DNA of 10,649 nucleotides, from contig JBDSXV010000151.1 in NCBI GenBank assembly GCA_039926025.1, positions 1 through 10,649 on the forward strand, given 5' to 3'. Origin of the DNA: Dokdonella_A sp039926025. GTDB lineage: Bacteria > Pseudomonadota > Gammaproteobacteria > Xanthomonadales > Rhodanobacteraceae. Both the position numbers and the translations under genes were made by a program. The notes beneath the pieces are model-generated. The model was not told the origin of the DNA. It was given only the letters and a program-made list of their open reading frames with translations, and ran no database searches. This document shows positions 1-8,397 of this stretch, one piece after another. How positions within the stretch are numbered: position 1 is the first letter of the stretch; every line of letters begins with the position of its first letter.

Positions 1-88
1 TCTGCGTGGTCTGGGACATGGCCGGAATGCTTGCGGCCAAGCCGATCACGACGGCAGTTGCGATGACGAGGTGCGGGCGCATGGTCAT
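1..88 (-). CDS. Partial CDS: N-terminus of an exported protein, function unknown
   Basis: Read on the minus strand, an ATG at 88 opens a frame that runs off the left edge after 29 codons. The peptide begins MTMRPHLVIATAVVIGLAA and continues with SIPAMSQTTQ. This is a textbook Sec signal peptide: a short n-region with one Arg, a hydrophobic core at residues 7-19, and a plausible signal peptidase I site after A-M-S (residues 23-25). An AGGAG ribosome-binding site lies 6 bases upstream (plus-strand 95-99), which supports the first ATG; a second in-frame ATG at 82 is the only alternative. The mature protein is outside the window, so only a periplasmic or secreted destination can be inferred. It lies on the same strand as mfd, but 226 bases separate them, so it probably has its own promoter. 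Confidence 0.7.
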   Translation of the reverse strand, partial: MTMRPHLVIATAVVIGLAASIPAMSQTTQ

Positions 89-94
89 GGTTGT

Positions 95-99
95 CTCCT
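95..99 (-). promoter_or_regulatory. Ribosome-binding site for the exported-protein gene
   Basis: AGGAG on the minus strand, 6 bases before the ATG at 88. It is what makes the short left-edge frame credible as a gene. The rest of the gap to mfd (100-314) shows no convincing -35/-10 pair, RNA gene or U-tailed terminator. Confidence 0.65.
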
Positions 100-314
100 G
101 ATGGTTACGGAAAACGCCACGTGCATCCTCATCAAGCAATGCCGTGGAGTCCGCCGCAAGACTACTCATCCTGGCTGAACCGACCTCCTCTCAGTGCATG
201 CGTGTCGACAGGTTTTGTTCATGCGGTGTCCTCGGGATTGTTCATGTCCTGCGGAGCGTCGCCGAATCCATGTCCGGGTCATGCGTGCGAACGCGCGCGG
301 CGACCACCAAGCGT

Positions 315-3300
315 TCAAGCAGCTTTGCGCGAGCCCAGCGCGACCAGCAAGTCACCGGCTGCGCGCAGCCGTTCGGCGGCACCGTCGAGCGTCATCTTGA
401 ACTTCAGCTTGTCCTGCCCGTCGAGCGCATACACGCGAGGCTGGGACTGGATCAAGCGGATCACGGTCAATGGTTCAACCGCCGGCTGCGGTCGGAAGAT
501 CACGCGGCCGCCATTGGCACCGATGTCGAGTTTGCGGATGCCGAGCGCCGTCGCCGCGAGTTTCAGCTGAGTCACTGCAAACAAGTTCTTGACCTGGTCA
601 GGGAGCATGCCGAAGCGGTCGATCATCTCGACCTGCAATTCGCGCAGGTCATCTTCGTTGCGTGCGCTGGCAATGCGCTTGTACAAGGTCAGGCGCGCGT
701 TCACGTCGGCCAGATAGTCGTCCGGTATGAGCGCAGGCAGATGCAGTTCGACATCAGCCTCGTGTTCCTGGGTCAGATCGAAATCCGGCACCTTGCCGCT
801 CTTCAACGCGCGCACTGCGCGGTCGAGCATGTCGGTGTAGAGCGAGAAGCCCACTTCCTCGATCTGGCCACTCTGCTCCTCGCCGAGGAGTTCGCCGGCG
901 CCGCGAATTTCGAGGTCGTGCGTCGCAAGCGTGAAGCCGGCGCCAAGTTCTTCCAGCGATGCAAGTGCTTCGAGACGCTTTTCCGCGTCGGCAGTGATCG
1001 AACGGCCATCGGGGATGATCAGATACGCATACGCGCGATGATGCGAGCGGCCGACCCGTCCGCGCAGTTGGTGCAACTGGGCGAGACCGAAACGATCGGC
1101 GCGATTGATGATGATCGTGTTCGCGCTCGGAATGTCGATGCCCGATTCGATGATCGTGGTTGCAACGAGCACGTTGAATCGCTGCCGGTAGAAGTCGAGC
1201 ATGATCATCTCGAGCTCGCGATCCGGCATCTGACCGTGCGCGAAACGGATGCGCGCTTCCGGCATGAGCTCCCCGAGTTCGCGCGCCGCCTTCTCGATCG
1301 TGTCGACTTCGTTATGCACGAAGTAAACCTGGCCGCCACGCGCGAGTTCGCGCTGCAGCGCTTCGCGGATCAAAGCCGGGTCGTGATGGCCGATGAAGGT
1401 CTTCACGGCGAGACGGTGCGCCGGCGGCGTCGCGATGATCGACAGATCGCGCAATCCGGCCATCGCCATGTTCAGGGTACGCGGGATCGGTGTCGCGGTG
1501 AGCGTCAGCAGGTCGACCTCGGCACGAAGTTTTTTCAGTGCCTCTTTCTGGCGCACGCCAAAGCGCTGTTCCTCGTCGATGATGACGAGTCCGAGATCCT
1601 TGAATTTCACATCCGCCTGCAGCAGCTTGTGCGTGCCGATCATCACGTCGATCTGGCCTTCGGCGAGTTTCTTCAGCGCCGCGGTGATTTCCTTGCTCGA
1701 CTTGAAGCGTGACAACACCTCGACGCGGATTGGCCAGTCCGCGTAGCGATCGCGAAAATTCTGGTAATGCTGCTGCGCGAGCAATGTGGTCGGCGCAAGC
1801 ACGGCGACCTGTTTGCCCGCGGTCGCAGCGACGAATGCGGCGCGCAGCGCGACTTCGGTCTTGCCGAAACCGACATCGCCACAGACGACGCGATCCATCG
1901 GCTTGCGCGAGGCGAGATCGGCGATTACCGCCTCGATGGCTGTCGCCTGGTCTGGCGTTTCCTCGAAAGGGAACGCAGCGGCGAATTGTTCGGCCATCTC
2001 GCGATCGACTGGCATCGCAGTGCCTTGCCGCGCTTCACGTTGCGCATAGATCGCGAGCAGCTCGGCGGCAACATCGCGGACTTTCTCGGCTGCCTTCTTC
2101 TTCGCGCGTTCCCATGCATCACCACCAAGCGCGTGCAGGGGCGCGAGTTCGGGCGCAGTGCCCGAATACCGCGAAACCAGCTGCAATTGCGCCACGGGTA
2201 CGTAGAGCTTGTCGCCCTTGGCGTATTCGATCGACAGGAATTCGGCGTTTTCGCCGCCAACATCGAGCTTGAGGAGGCCCTGATAGCGACCGACCCCGTG
2301 ATCGACATGCACGATCGGCGAGCCGATCTGCAGCTCGGCGAGATCGCGCACGATCGCTTCGGGATCGCGCGAGGAGCGCTTGCGTCGACGCGTCTGCTGC
2401 GCGCGTTCGCCGAACAGTTCACGCTCGGTCAGCACGGTCAACGCGGGCTCGGTGAGCGCGAAACCCTGTTCGAGCGAGGCGACAGTAATGCCGAAGGCAT
2501 TCGTGTCCGCCGCAAATTCCGCCCACGTTGCGTACGTCTGCGGCCGCAGGCGCGCGCTCGCGAGTTGCTCGATCAGTCCTTCGCGCCGACCAGCGGAATC
2601 CGACGCGATCAGCACGCGACCCGGATAGGCGGCAAGGAAATGGCGCAATGCGTCGCCGCTTTCGTCGCCCTTGCGATTGAGCGGCAGGCTGGGCGCGGGC
2701 TGCGTGCCGAGATCAATCGCGTGTTCGCTGGTGTGCGGCAGCACGATGTCGATGCGCAACTCGTTGTTGAGTCGTTCGCGCAATTGCTGCGGCGGCAGGT
2801 AGAGCTCGTTTGGCGGCAGGATCGGCCGTTCGACATCGTGCGCGCGCTGCTCGTAGCGTTCGCTGGTCTGCGCCCAGAAACCATCCGCGGCGTCGAGCGC
2901 ACCCGCAGCGATCACGAACAGTGCGCCCCCGGACAGGTAGTCAAAAAGGGTTTCGGTCTTTTCGAAAAACATCGGCAGGTAGTATTCGATGCCGGCTGGC
3001 GTCATACCCTCCTTGATGTCCTGGTACAAGGGGCAGCGACGCGGGTCGATCGGAAAGCGTTCGCGCAACGCGTTGCGGAATGCCTTGGCCGACTCCTCGG
3101 TCAGCGGGAATTCGCGCGCGGGCAGCAAACGTACCGAATCAACCTTGTGATCGGAACGCTGCGTTTCCGGATCGAAGGTGCGGATCGAGTCGATTTCATC
3201 GTCGAACAGTTCGATGCGGTACGGTTCCTGGCTGCCCATCGGGAAGATGTCGAGCAGAGCGCCGCGCACGGCAAAATCTCCCGGTTCGAGTACCTGCGGC

Positions 3301-3767
3301 ACAGTGCGATAGCCTGATGATTCAAGCCTGCGGCGTTCGGCCGCTATATCGAGTTTCTGCTTGAGCTCCAGCACGAGGCCTGAGCCGGTGACATAGCTGC
3401 GCGGGGCCAGGCGCTGCATCAGGGTCGCGATCGGCACCACCAACACGCCACGCTTCAGCGTCGGCAGGCGATAGAGTGCCGCAATCCGTTGTGAAACGAT
3501 GTCCGCATGTGGCGAAAACAGGTCGTAGGGCAGGGTTTCCCAATCCGGAAACTGCAGCACTTCGAGGTCATTTCCGGCAAAAACCGAGAGTTCGGCCTCG
3601 AGCGCGTGGGCAGCATGCGTGTCGTGCGCCACTGCGACAACGACGCCCGCGTGCGCGCGCCCGGTATCGGCGAGCTTGAGGGCGAGCGCGGATCCGTTCG
3701 GCGCAGACCAGTAACGGCGTTGCTTGATCGAGGTGGGGAGGGGTGGCACGGGCATGGCGGGAATCAT
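315..3767 (-). CDS. mfd: Transcription-repair coupling factor Mfd
   Basis: Mfd is a cytoplasmic DNA translocase that pushes stalled RNA polymerase off a lesion and recruits UvrA for nucleotide excision repair. The 1150-residue frame matches the usual size (about 1150) and is collinear with E. coli Mfd as I know it. Domains in order: a UvrB-like N-terminal module with DWETLPYD (75-82) and RGALLDIFPMGS (168-179); the RNA polymerase-interacting domain around 480-550 (HVDHGVGRYQG at 487-497, KLYVPV at 520-525); the helicase core with Walker A GDVGFGKT (630-637), DEEQ box (731-734), TATPIPR (758-764, approximate) and motif VI QLRGRVGRS (900-908); then the TRG motif region (about 930-970) and the C-terminal UvrA-masking domain. 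DEEQ in place of DEEH is common in Mfd. The start is uncertain: neither the ATG at 3767 nor the in-frame ATG at 3755 has a good ribosome-binding site, and the second (MPVPPLP...) resembles the family N-terminus more. No frameshift or missing motif is seen. Confidence 0.98.
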   Translation of the reverse strand: MIPAMPVPPLPTSIKQRRYWSAPNGSALALKLADTGRAHAGVVVAVAHDTHAAHALEAELSVFAGNDLEVLQFPDWETLPYDLFSPHADIVSQRIAALYRLPTLKRGVLVVPIATLMQRLAPRSYVTGSGLVLELKQKLDIAAERRRLESSGYRTVPQVLEPGDFAVRGALLDIFPMGSQEPYRIELFDDEIDSIRTFDPETQRSDHKVDSVRLLPAREFPLTEESAKAFRNALRERFPIDPRRCPLYQDIKEGMTPAGIEYYLPMFFEKTETLFDYLSGGALFVIAAGALDAADGFWAQTSERYEQRAHDVERPILPPNELYLPPQQLRERLNNELRIDIVLPHTSEHAIDLGTQPAPSLPLNRKGDESGDALRHFLAAYPGRVLIASDSAGRREGLIEQLASARLRPQTYATWAEFAADTNAFGITVASLEQGFALTEPALTVLTERELFGERAQQTRRRKRSSRDPEAIVRDLAELQIGSPIVHVDHGVGRYQGLLKLDVGGENAEFLSIEYAKGDKLYVPVAQLQLVSRYSGTAPELAPLHALGGDAWERAKKKAAEKVRDVAAELLAIYAQREARQGTAMPVDREMAEQFAAAFPFEETPDQATAIEAVIADLASRKPMDRVVCGDVGFGKTEVALRAAFVAATAGKQVAVLAPTTLLAQQHYQNFRDRYADWPIRVEVLSRFKSSKEITAALKKLAEGQIDVMIGTHKLLQADVKFKDLGLVIIDEEQRFGVRQKEALKKLRAEVDLLTLTATPIPRTLNMAMAGLRDLSIIATPPAHRLAVKTFIGHHDPALIREALQRELARGGQVYFVHNEVDTIEKAARELGELMPEARIRFAHGQMPDRELEMIMLDFYRQRFNVLVATTIIESGIDIPSANTIIINRADRFGLAQLHQLRGRVGRSHHRAYAYLIIPDGRSITADAEKRLEALASLEELGAGFTLATHDLEIRGAGELLGEEQSGQIEEVGFSLYTDMLDRAVRALKSGKVPDFDLTQEHEADVELHLPALIPDDYLADVNARLTLYKRIASARNEDDLRELQVEMIDRFGMLPDQVKNLFAVTQLKLAATALGIRKLDIGANGGRVIFRPQPAVEPLTVIRLIQSQPRVYALDGQDKLKFKMTLDGAAERLRAAGDLLVALGSRKAA

Positions 3768-3890
3768 CGGGAAAACAACAGCAACAGCGCAGCAGCATGG
3801 CTATGCTCAGCGCAACAGCCGCCAAGTTTAGCCGTGTGTGCGATGGCGCGGTAGGCCGAAGGTCACGCGGGCTCTTTACCCGATGTTTAC

Positions 3891-3909
3891 CGCGCGTAGC
3901 GAACGCGCG
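3891..3909 (+). other. GC-rich hairpin upstream of the efflux adaptor gene
   Basis: CGCGCGT (3891-3897) and ACGCGCG (3903-3909) form a perfect 7-bp stem with the 5-base loop AGCGA. There is no U tract after it, so it is not a standard terminator. It lies 36 bases before the AGGAG/ATG start, so it would fall in the leader RNA if transcription begins upstream. Any regulatory role is conjecture. Confidence 0.35.
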
Positions 3910-3944
3910 CGCCTGTGATCGTTCAAAATACTGCCCTGCTTACC

Positions 3945-3949
3945 AGGAG
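3945..3949 (+). promoter_or_regulatory. Ribosome-binding site that decides the adaptor start
   Basis: AGGAG followed by a 10-base spacer and ATG at 3960. It favours this ATG over the longer in-frame GTG at 3915, which has no ribosome-binding site. A competing possibility is GGGAG at 3975-3979, 4 bases before an in-frame TTG at 3984, which would give a shorter lipoprotein signal. Confidence 0.5.
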
Positions 3950-3959
3950 TTTCGGCCAA

Positions 3960-5072
3960 ATGCTGCTTGTTGATGGGAGATGCTTGCGCGCCACCGCCGC
4001 TCCGGTCGCGCTGTGTCTCATGCTGATCGCTTGTTCGCGCGGGCACGAGCCCGCGTCACCCGCGCCCGCGCCGGTGACCGTGGCGAAGGTGAACAGTCGC
4101 GACATGCCAACTATTGCAAGCGCCGTAGGCACGGTCGAGGCGATCAACAGCGTTGCGGTGAAGTCGCTCGTCGACGGCCAGCTTGATCGCGCCTTCGTCA
4201 AGGATGGCGATGAAGTGACGGTCGGACAGGCCTTGTTCCGTATCGACCCGCGTCAGGCCGAGGCTTCGCTGCATGAATCCGAGGCCGGTCTCGCGAAAGA
4301 TCAGGCGGCGCTCACGCAGGCGAGCTCGCAAGTGAAGCGCTATCAGCCCGTCGCCGACAAGCACTACATATCGGCTGACCAGATGGAGCAATACAAGACC
4401 AATCTCGCGGCAGCGGCGGCGAGCGTCAAAGTCAGCCGAGCCAATGTCGCATCGGCGAAGTTGACGCTGGGATTTACCGACATCCGCTCCCCACTGGCCG
4501 GAAAACTCGGGCGCATCCTGGTGCAGCCGGGCAACCTGGTAAAGGCCAACGATACCAATGCGCTGGTCTTGATCAATCAGATCCAACCGATCTATGTCAA
4601 CTTCGCCTTGCCCGGCCCCCTGCTCGGCCGCGTGCTCGCCGCACAGCGGATATCAGCGCTGGCGGTCAGCGCGAGCATCGAAGGCATCATGGAACCGATC
4701 GTTGGCAAGGTCGCCTTCATCGACAACGCCGTCGACAGCGCAACCGGCACGATCAAGTTGCGTGGCGAGTTCACAAACAAGGAACATCTACTGTGGCCAG
4801 GCCAGCTGATCAGCGTGCGCCTCACGCTCGGCAACGACGCGAATGCCATCGTGGTACCTGAGCGCGCGGTGCAGAATGGTCCAGATGGTGCCTACGTTTT
4901 CGTCGTGTCGGCAGATCAGCATGCGGAACAACGCAATGTCGAGATCGCGCGCAGTGTCGATGGCCTCGCCGTCGTTTCCAAAGGACTTGCCGCAGGCGAG
5001 ACCGTCATCATCGACGGCCAGTCGCGCGTCGAGAACGGGGCGGCCCTGAAAGTCAGCGAAGCCACGCCTTGA
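3960..5072 (+). CDS. RND efflux periplasmic adaptor (membrane-fusion lipoprotein, AcrA/MdtA type)
   Basis: This is the periplasmic adaptor of a tripartite efflux pump, linking the inner-membrane RND permease encoded next to an outer-membrane channel. From the ATG at 3960 it has 370 residues. The N-terminus carries a lipoprotein signal: a hydrophobic segment ending in L-I-A-C, with the lipobox Cys encoded at 4032-4034, followed by a Pro/Ala-rich linker. Numbering from the longer GTG start (add 15), the first lipoyl half is about 79-110 (VDGQLDRAFVKDGDEV), the alpha-helical hairpin about 111-186, the second lipoyl half 187-220 (FTDIRSPLAGKLGRI), and the beta-barrel with membrane-proximal domain about 224-385 (QIQPIYVNFALP, WPGQL, VVPERAVQ). 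The IQPIYVNFALP and RSPLAGKLG segments are typical of MdtA-like adaptors. The stop codon overlaps the start of the permease, indicating an operon and probable translational coupling. The GTG at 3915 is an alternative start. Substrate cannot be told from the sequence. Confidence 0.93.
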   Translation: MLLVDGRCLRATAAPVALCLMLIACSRGHEPASPAPAPVTVAKVNSRDMPTIASAVGTVEAINSVAVKSLVDGQLDRAFVKDGDEVTVGQALFRIDPRQAEASLHESEAGLAKDQAALTQASSQVKRYQPVADKHYISADQMEQYKTNLAAAAASVKVSRANVASAKLTLGFTDIRSPLAGKLGRILVQPGNLVKANDTNALVLINQIQPIYVNFALPGPLLGRVLAAQRISALAVSASIEGIMEPIVGKVAFIDNAVDSATGTIKLRGEFTNKEHLLWPGQLISVRLTLGNDANAIVVPERAVQNGPDGAYVFVVSADQHAEQRNVEIARSVDGLAVVSKGLAAGETVIIDGQSRVENGAALKVSEATP

Positions 5073-8000
5073 ACGTTTCGGAGATTTTTGTACGCCGGCC
5101 AGTCATGACCATTCTGGTCATGGTGGGCCTGCTCGTGTTTGGCATCGCAGGTTACCGACAGCTGCCTGTTGCGGCCTTGCCGAACGTTGATTTTCCCACG
5201 ATTTCAGTGTCCGCCTCGTTGCCTGGCGCATCCCCGGAAACGATGGCGTCGGCCGTTGCGACGCCACTCGAAAAGCAGTTCTCGACGATCCCTGCAGTCG
5301 ACTCGATGACCTCGTCGAGTTCGCTTGGCTCAACCTCGATCACGCTGCAATTCTCGTTGAACCGGAATATCGACGCCGCAGCGCAGGACGTGCAAGCGGC
5401 GATATCGGCGGCGTTGCATCAGTTGCCTACGCAGATGACGACACCACCGACGTTCAAAAAAGTGAACCCAGCAGATTCACCCATCTTCTACATCGCGTTC
5501 ACCTCGAAGACCATGCGTCTGTCGACGCTGAACGAATTCGCCGAGAACACGCTGGCGCAGCGAATCTCGACGGTCAATGGTGTCGCTCAGGTCAACGTCT
5601 ACGGATCGCAGAAGTATGCGGTTCGCGTGGATCTCGACCCGGAGGCGCTCGCCGGGCGCGGCCTCGGCATCGACGCGGTTGCAAAGGCTGTCGGCAGCGG
5701 CAACGTCAATTTGCCGACAGGTACGTTGTACGGCCCGAACCGTGTCTACAACGTGATGGTCGATGGTCAACTCAAGGATGCTGCTGCATTCGGTGAACTC
5801 ATTGTCAGCTTTCAGAATGGCGCGCCGGTGCGGCTGAAGGACATCGCTCGCGTCTACGACGGTGTGCAGAACGACAAGGGCGGTGCGTTCTTCAACGGTG
5901 AGCGTGGCGTCGTACTGGCGATCCAGAAGCAGCCTGGTACCAACACGATCAAGGTTGTCGAAGACATCAAGAAGATGTTGCCATCGTTCGAGCGTACCCT
6001 GCCGGCGGGCGCCGACCTGCAGGTCATCTACGATCGCTCGCAGAGCATCCGCGAATCGGTGTCCGATGTTAAGTTCAGCCTGTTGCTCGCGCTCGGTCTC
6101 GTGGTGATGGTGATCTTCGTGTTCCTGCGCAACGTGTCGGCAACGGTGATTCCGTCACTGGCGTTGCCGATGTCGATTGTCGGCACGTTCGCGGTGATGT
6201 ATGCGCTTGGCTTCAGTATCGACAATCTTTCGTTGATGGCGCTGACGCTGTCGGTCGGCTTCGTGGTCGACGATGCGATCGTCATGCTCGAAAATATCTC
6301 GCGCCATCTGGAGATGGGCAAGGATCGCCTGACTGCGACCTTCGACGGTGCGAAGGAAATCGGCTTCACGATTGTATCGATGACCTTGTCGCTCGCGGCT
6401 GTGTTCATCCCGGTCGTGTTCATGGGTGGCATCATCGGGCGGCTGCTCAACGAATTTGCGGTCACGATTGTCGCCGCGGTACTGGTGTCCGGTCTGGTGT
6501 CGCTGAGCCTCACGCCGATGTTGTGCAGCCGCATGTTGAAGCCACTGCACGGCGGTTCGCATGGGCGCATCTATCAGGCAAGCGAACGTGCGTTCGACGC
6601 GGCGCAGGATTTCTACCGACGTACGCTCGAAGCCAGCGTGCGCCATCGCCTGGTCGTCCTGCTGGTGTTCTTCGCGCTGGTGATCGGTACCGTCGTACTC
6701 GCGGTGAGCATTCCGAAGGGTTTTCTGCCGAACGACGACACTGGACAGTTGTTCGTCTTCACTCAGGCGGCACAGGACATTGGCTTCGACGCGATGCTCG
6801 ACAAGCAGCGCGAGGCGGTAGAAATCATCCGCAAGGACCCCAACGTCGACAACGTGATGGCCTTCGTCGGAGCCGGCGGCAGCAGTGCGACGCTGAACCT
6901 CGGTCGCATGATCGTGAACCTGAAGCCGCCATCGCAGCGCCACAGCGCTGATGAGGTCATGCAGGAACTGCGGCCGAAGCTGCAGCATATCGTTGGCCTG
7001 CAGGCGTTCCCGCAGAACCTGCCGCTGATCCGCATCGGCGGCAAGCTCACCAACAGCACCTACCAGTATGTGCTGCAGGACACCGACACGAAGCAACTGT
7101 TCGAATGGACACCCAGGCTCATCGCGGCGTTGGCAAAGGTGCGCGGATTTCAGGATGTGACCAGCGACATGCTGATTGCCAATCCGCAGCTCGATGTGAC
7201 GATCGACCGCAACGCCGCGGCCGCTTACGGTGTCACGCCGGATGCGATCGAGAAAGCGCTTTACCAGGCGTTCGGCCCGGCCCAGGTTTCGACCATCTAT
7301 ACACAGTCGGACCAGTTCTGGGTCCTGATGCAGGTCGATCCGAAACGGCAGGGCGATGTCTCGGTGTTGTCGTCGATCTACATTACGCCGACGCTGCCGG
7401 CGAAATCCGCTGCGGGTGACGCGACGGCAACGCCTTCTTCGCAACTGGTGCCGTTGTCGGCAGTGACGAAGACGGGTAATTCGGTCGGTCCTGCGACGAT
7501 CAACCACCTTGGCCAGGTACCCGCCGTCACCGTTTCATTCAATCTTGCGCCAGGCATGTCGCTGAGCGATGCCGTCGGCGGTGTCGACGCTACAGTCGCC
7601 GCACTCAAGATGCCGGATACGATAACGACGTCATTCCAGGGTACTGCGCAGTCATTTCAGGAATCGGTGTCGGGCATGGGCGTTCTGCTCGCGCTGGCGA
7701 TCTTCGTGATCTATCTCGTGCTCGGCATCCTCTACGAAAGTTTCATTCATCCACTGACGATTTTGTCCGGACTGCCCACCGCCGTTTTCGGTGCGCTGCT
7801 GACCCTGATGGTGTTCGGCAAGGATCTCGATCTCTATGGCGCGGTCGGGCTGATCATGCTGATCGGCATCGTCAAGAAGAACGCGATCATGATGATCGAT
7901 TTCGCACTCGAGAAGCAGCGCGAAGGCGAAGACCCCGAACGCGCGATCCTTGATGCCTGCGTGATCCGTTTCCGTCCGATCATGATGACGACCTTTGCCG

Positions 8001-8200
8001 CCTTGATGGGCACGCTGCCGATTGCACTCGGGTTCGGTGCCGGTGCCGAGGCGCGTCGGTCGCTTGGCCTCGCCGTGGTCGGCGGCCTCGTCACATCGCA
8101 GCTGCTCACGCTCTACATCACACCGGTGATCTATCTCTACTTCGAGCGTTTGCAGCAGCGCATGGCGAAGCGCCGGCCGGTGTCGGCGGCCACGGGCTGA
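5069..8200 (+). CDS. RND multidrug efflux permease, HAE1 family, MdtB/MdtC-like
   Basis: This is a proton-driven inner-membrane permease that exports substrates through a trimeric pump. Its 1043 residues fit the family (about 1020-1050). The N-terminus MNVSEIFVRRPV matches the MdtB/MdtC opening and justifies the TTG start, which overlaps the adaptor stop as TTGA. Twelve membrane segments can be read: TM1 about 13-30, TM2-6 between 336 and 484, TM7 about 527-546, TM8-12 between 868 and 1021. Two large periplasmic loops (31-335, 547-867) separate them. The proton-relay motif in TM4 is present (GFVVDDAIVMLEN at 397-409, paired Asp at 401-402), as is the TM10 Lys (GIVKKNAIMMIDF at 933-945, Lys 936-937). 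The TM10-11 region also matches (LGILYESFIHPL at 885-896). No inactivating change is seen. Only one permease gene is present, whereas E. coli mdtABC has two. The export substrate is unknown. There is no good ribosome-binding site before the TTG, so coupling to the adaptor is likely. Confidence 0.96.
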   Translation: MNVSEIFVRRPVMTILVMVGLLVFGIAGYRQLPVAALPNVDFPTISVSASLPGASPETMASAVATPLEKQFSTIPAVDSMTSSSSLGSTSITLQFSLNRNIDAAAQDVQAAISAALHQLPTQMTTPPTFKKVNPADSPIFYIAFTSKTMRLSTLNEFAENTLAQRISTVNGVAQVNVYGSQKYAVRVDLDPEALAGRGLGIDAVAKAVGSGNVNLPTGTLYGPNRVYNVMVDGQLKDAAAFGELIVSFQNGAPVRLKDIARVYDGVQNDKGGAFFNGERGVVLAIQKQPGTNTIKVVEDIKKMLPSFERTLPAGADLQVIYDRSQSIRESVSDVKFSLLLALGLVVMVIFVFLRNVSATVIPSLALPMSIVGTFAVMYALGFSIDNLSLMALTLSVGFVVDDAIVMLENISRHLEMGKDRLTATFDGAKEIGFTIVSMTLSLAAVFIPVVFMGGIIGRLLNEFAVTIVAAVLVSGLVSLSLTPMLCSRMLKPLHGGSHGRIYQASERAFDAAQDFYRRTLEASVRHRLVVLLVFFALVIGTVVLAVSIPKGFLPNDDTGQLFVFTQAAQDIGFDAMLDKQREAVEIIRKDPNVDNVMAFVGAGGSSATLNLGRMIVNLKPPSQRHSADEVMQELRPKLQHIVGLQAFPQNLPLIRIGGKLTNSTYQYVLQDTDTKQLFEWTPRLIAALAKVRGFQDVTSDMLIANPQLDVTIDRNAAAAYGVTPDAIEKALYQAFGPAQVSTIYTQSDQFWVLMQVDPKRQGDVSVLSSIYITPTLPAKSAAGDATATPSSQLVPLSAVTKTGNSVGPATINHLGQVPAVTVSFNLAPGMSLSDAVGGVDATVAALKMPDTITTSFQGTAQSFQESVSGMGVLLALAIFVIYLVLGILYESFIHPLTILSGLPTAVFGALLTLMVFGKDLDLYGAVGLIMLIGIVKKNAIMMIDFALEKQREGEDPERAILDACVIRFRPIMMTTFAALMGTLPIALGFGAGAEARRSLGLAVVGGLVTSQLLTLYITPVIYLYFERLQQRMAKRRPVSAATG

Positions 8201-8231
8201 CGCGTTCGGCGAGCGCTCTGCAAGATGCGGG

Positions 8232-8340
8232 GTAGCATGTGGGAGCAACTGTCTGTGGGAGCGGCTTCAGCCGCGATGCTCTCCTTCACGATTCAAGTGG
8301 AATCGATGCGTCCGAAGCCGCTCCCACAGGGACGCTCACC
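8232..8340. repeat. REP-like inverted-repeat element, copy 1 (complete)
   Basis: The element is bounded by a 16-bp perfect inverted repeat: CTGTGGGAGCGGCTTC (8253-8268) and its complement GAAGCCGCTCCCACAG (8314-8329), with a 45-base centre. The left arm also starts a local hairpin, GCGGCT (8261-8266) with AGCCGC (8269-8274). A second copy of the same sequence, including the flanks GTGGGAGCAACTGTC and GATGCTCTCCTTC, lies at 8764-8880. Sequences of this style are common dispersed intergenic repeats in Xanthomonadales-type genomes. No transposase is encoded, so this resembles a REP/MITE-type passive element. The outer limits are set only by where similarity between the copies fades. Confidence 0.75.
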
Positions 8341-8397
8341 ATCCGCACCCAACCCTGGCTTCGAGGGGAAGGACTTGCATCAGCGATGCCGTACTTA

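Larger units (their letters stand above)
3768..3959. promoter_or_regulatory. Divergent intergenic region between mfd and the efflux operon
   Basis: Transcription must diverge here, leftward into mfd and rightward into the adaptor gene, so promoters for both are expected within about 190 bases. I see no sigma-70 -35/-10 pair strong enough to name on either strand. Visible structure is limited to an imperfect palindrome at 3794-3807 (AGCATGGCTATGCT) and the GC hairpin at 3891-3909. An AT-richer stretch at 3918-3931 (around TTCAAAATACTG) is the most promoter-like part on the plus strand. No regulator gene adjoins the operon. Confidence 0.4.

Noticed and set aside
258..304. GTCGCCG/CGGCGAC inverted repeat downstream of mfd as a terminator
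   Set aside because: The stem is 7 bp with a 33-base loop and no U tract. In GC-rich DNA this is weak evidence, so I do not annotate a terminator.
144..1712. Long plus-strand frame of 522 codons opposite mfd, and a similar one of 516 codons at 1767-3317
   Set aside because: Both are antisense to a fully conserved mfd. Long antisense frames are expected in GC-rich coding DNA, and the translations show no recognisable domain.
3794..3807. AGCATGGCTATGCT palindrome as an operator upstream of mfd
   Set aside because: It is imperfect and single, close to the mfd start, and no regulator is known or encoded nearby. It is noted only in the intergenic entry.
6155..7507. Minus-strand frame of 450 codons inside the RND gene
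   Set aside because: It is the antisense shadow of a conserved permease. The Arg/His-rich low-complexity translation has no start signal and no family features.
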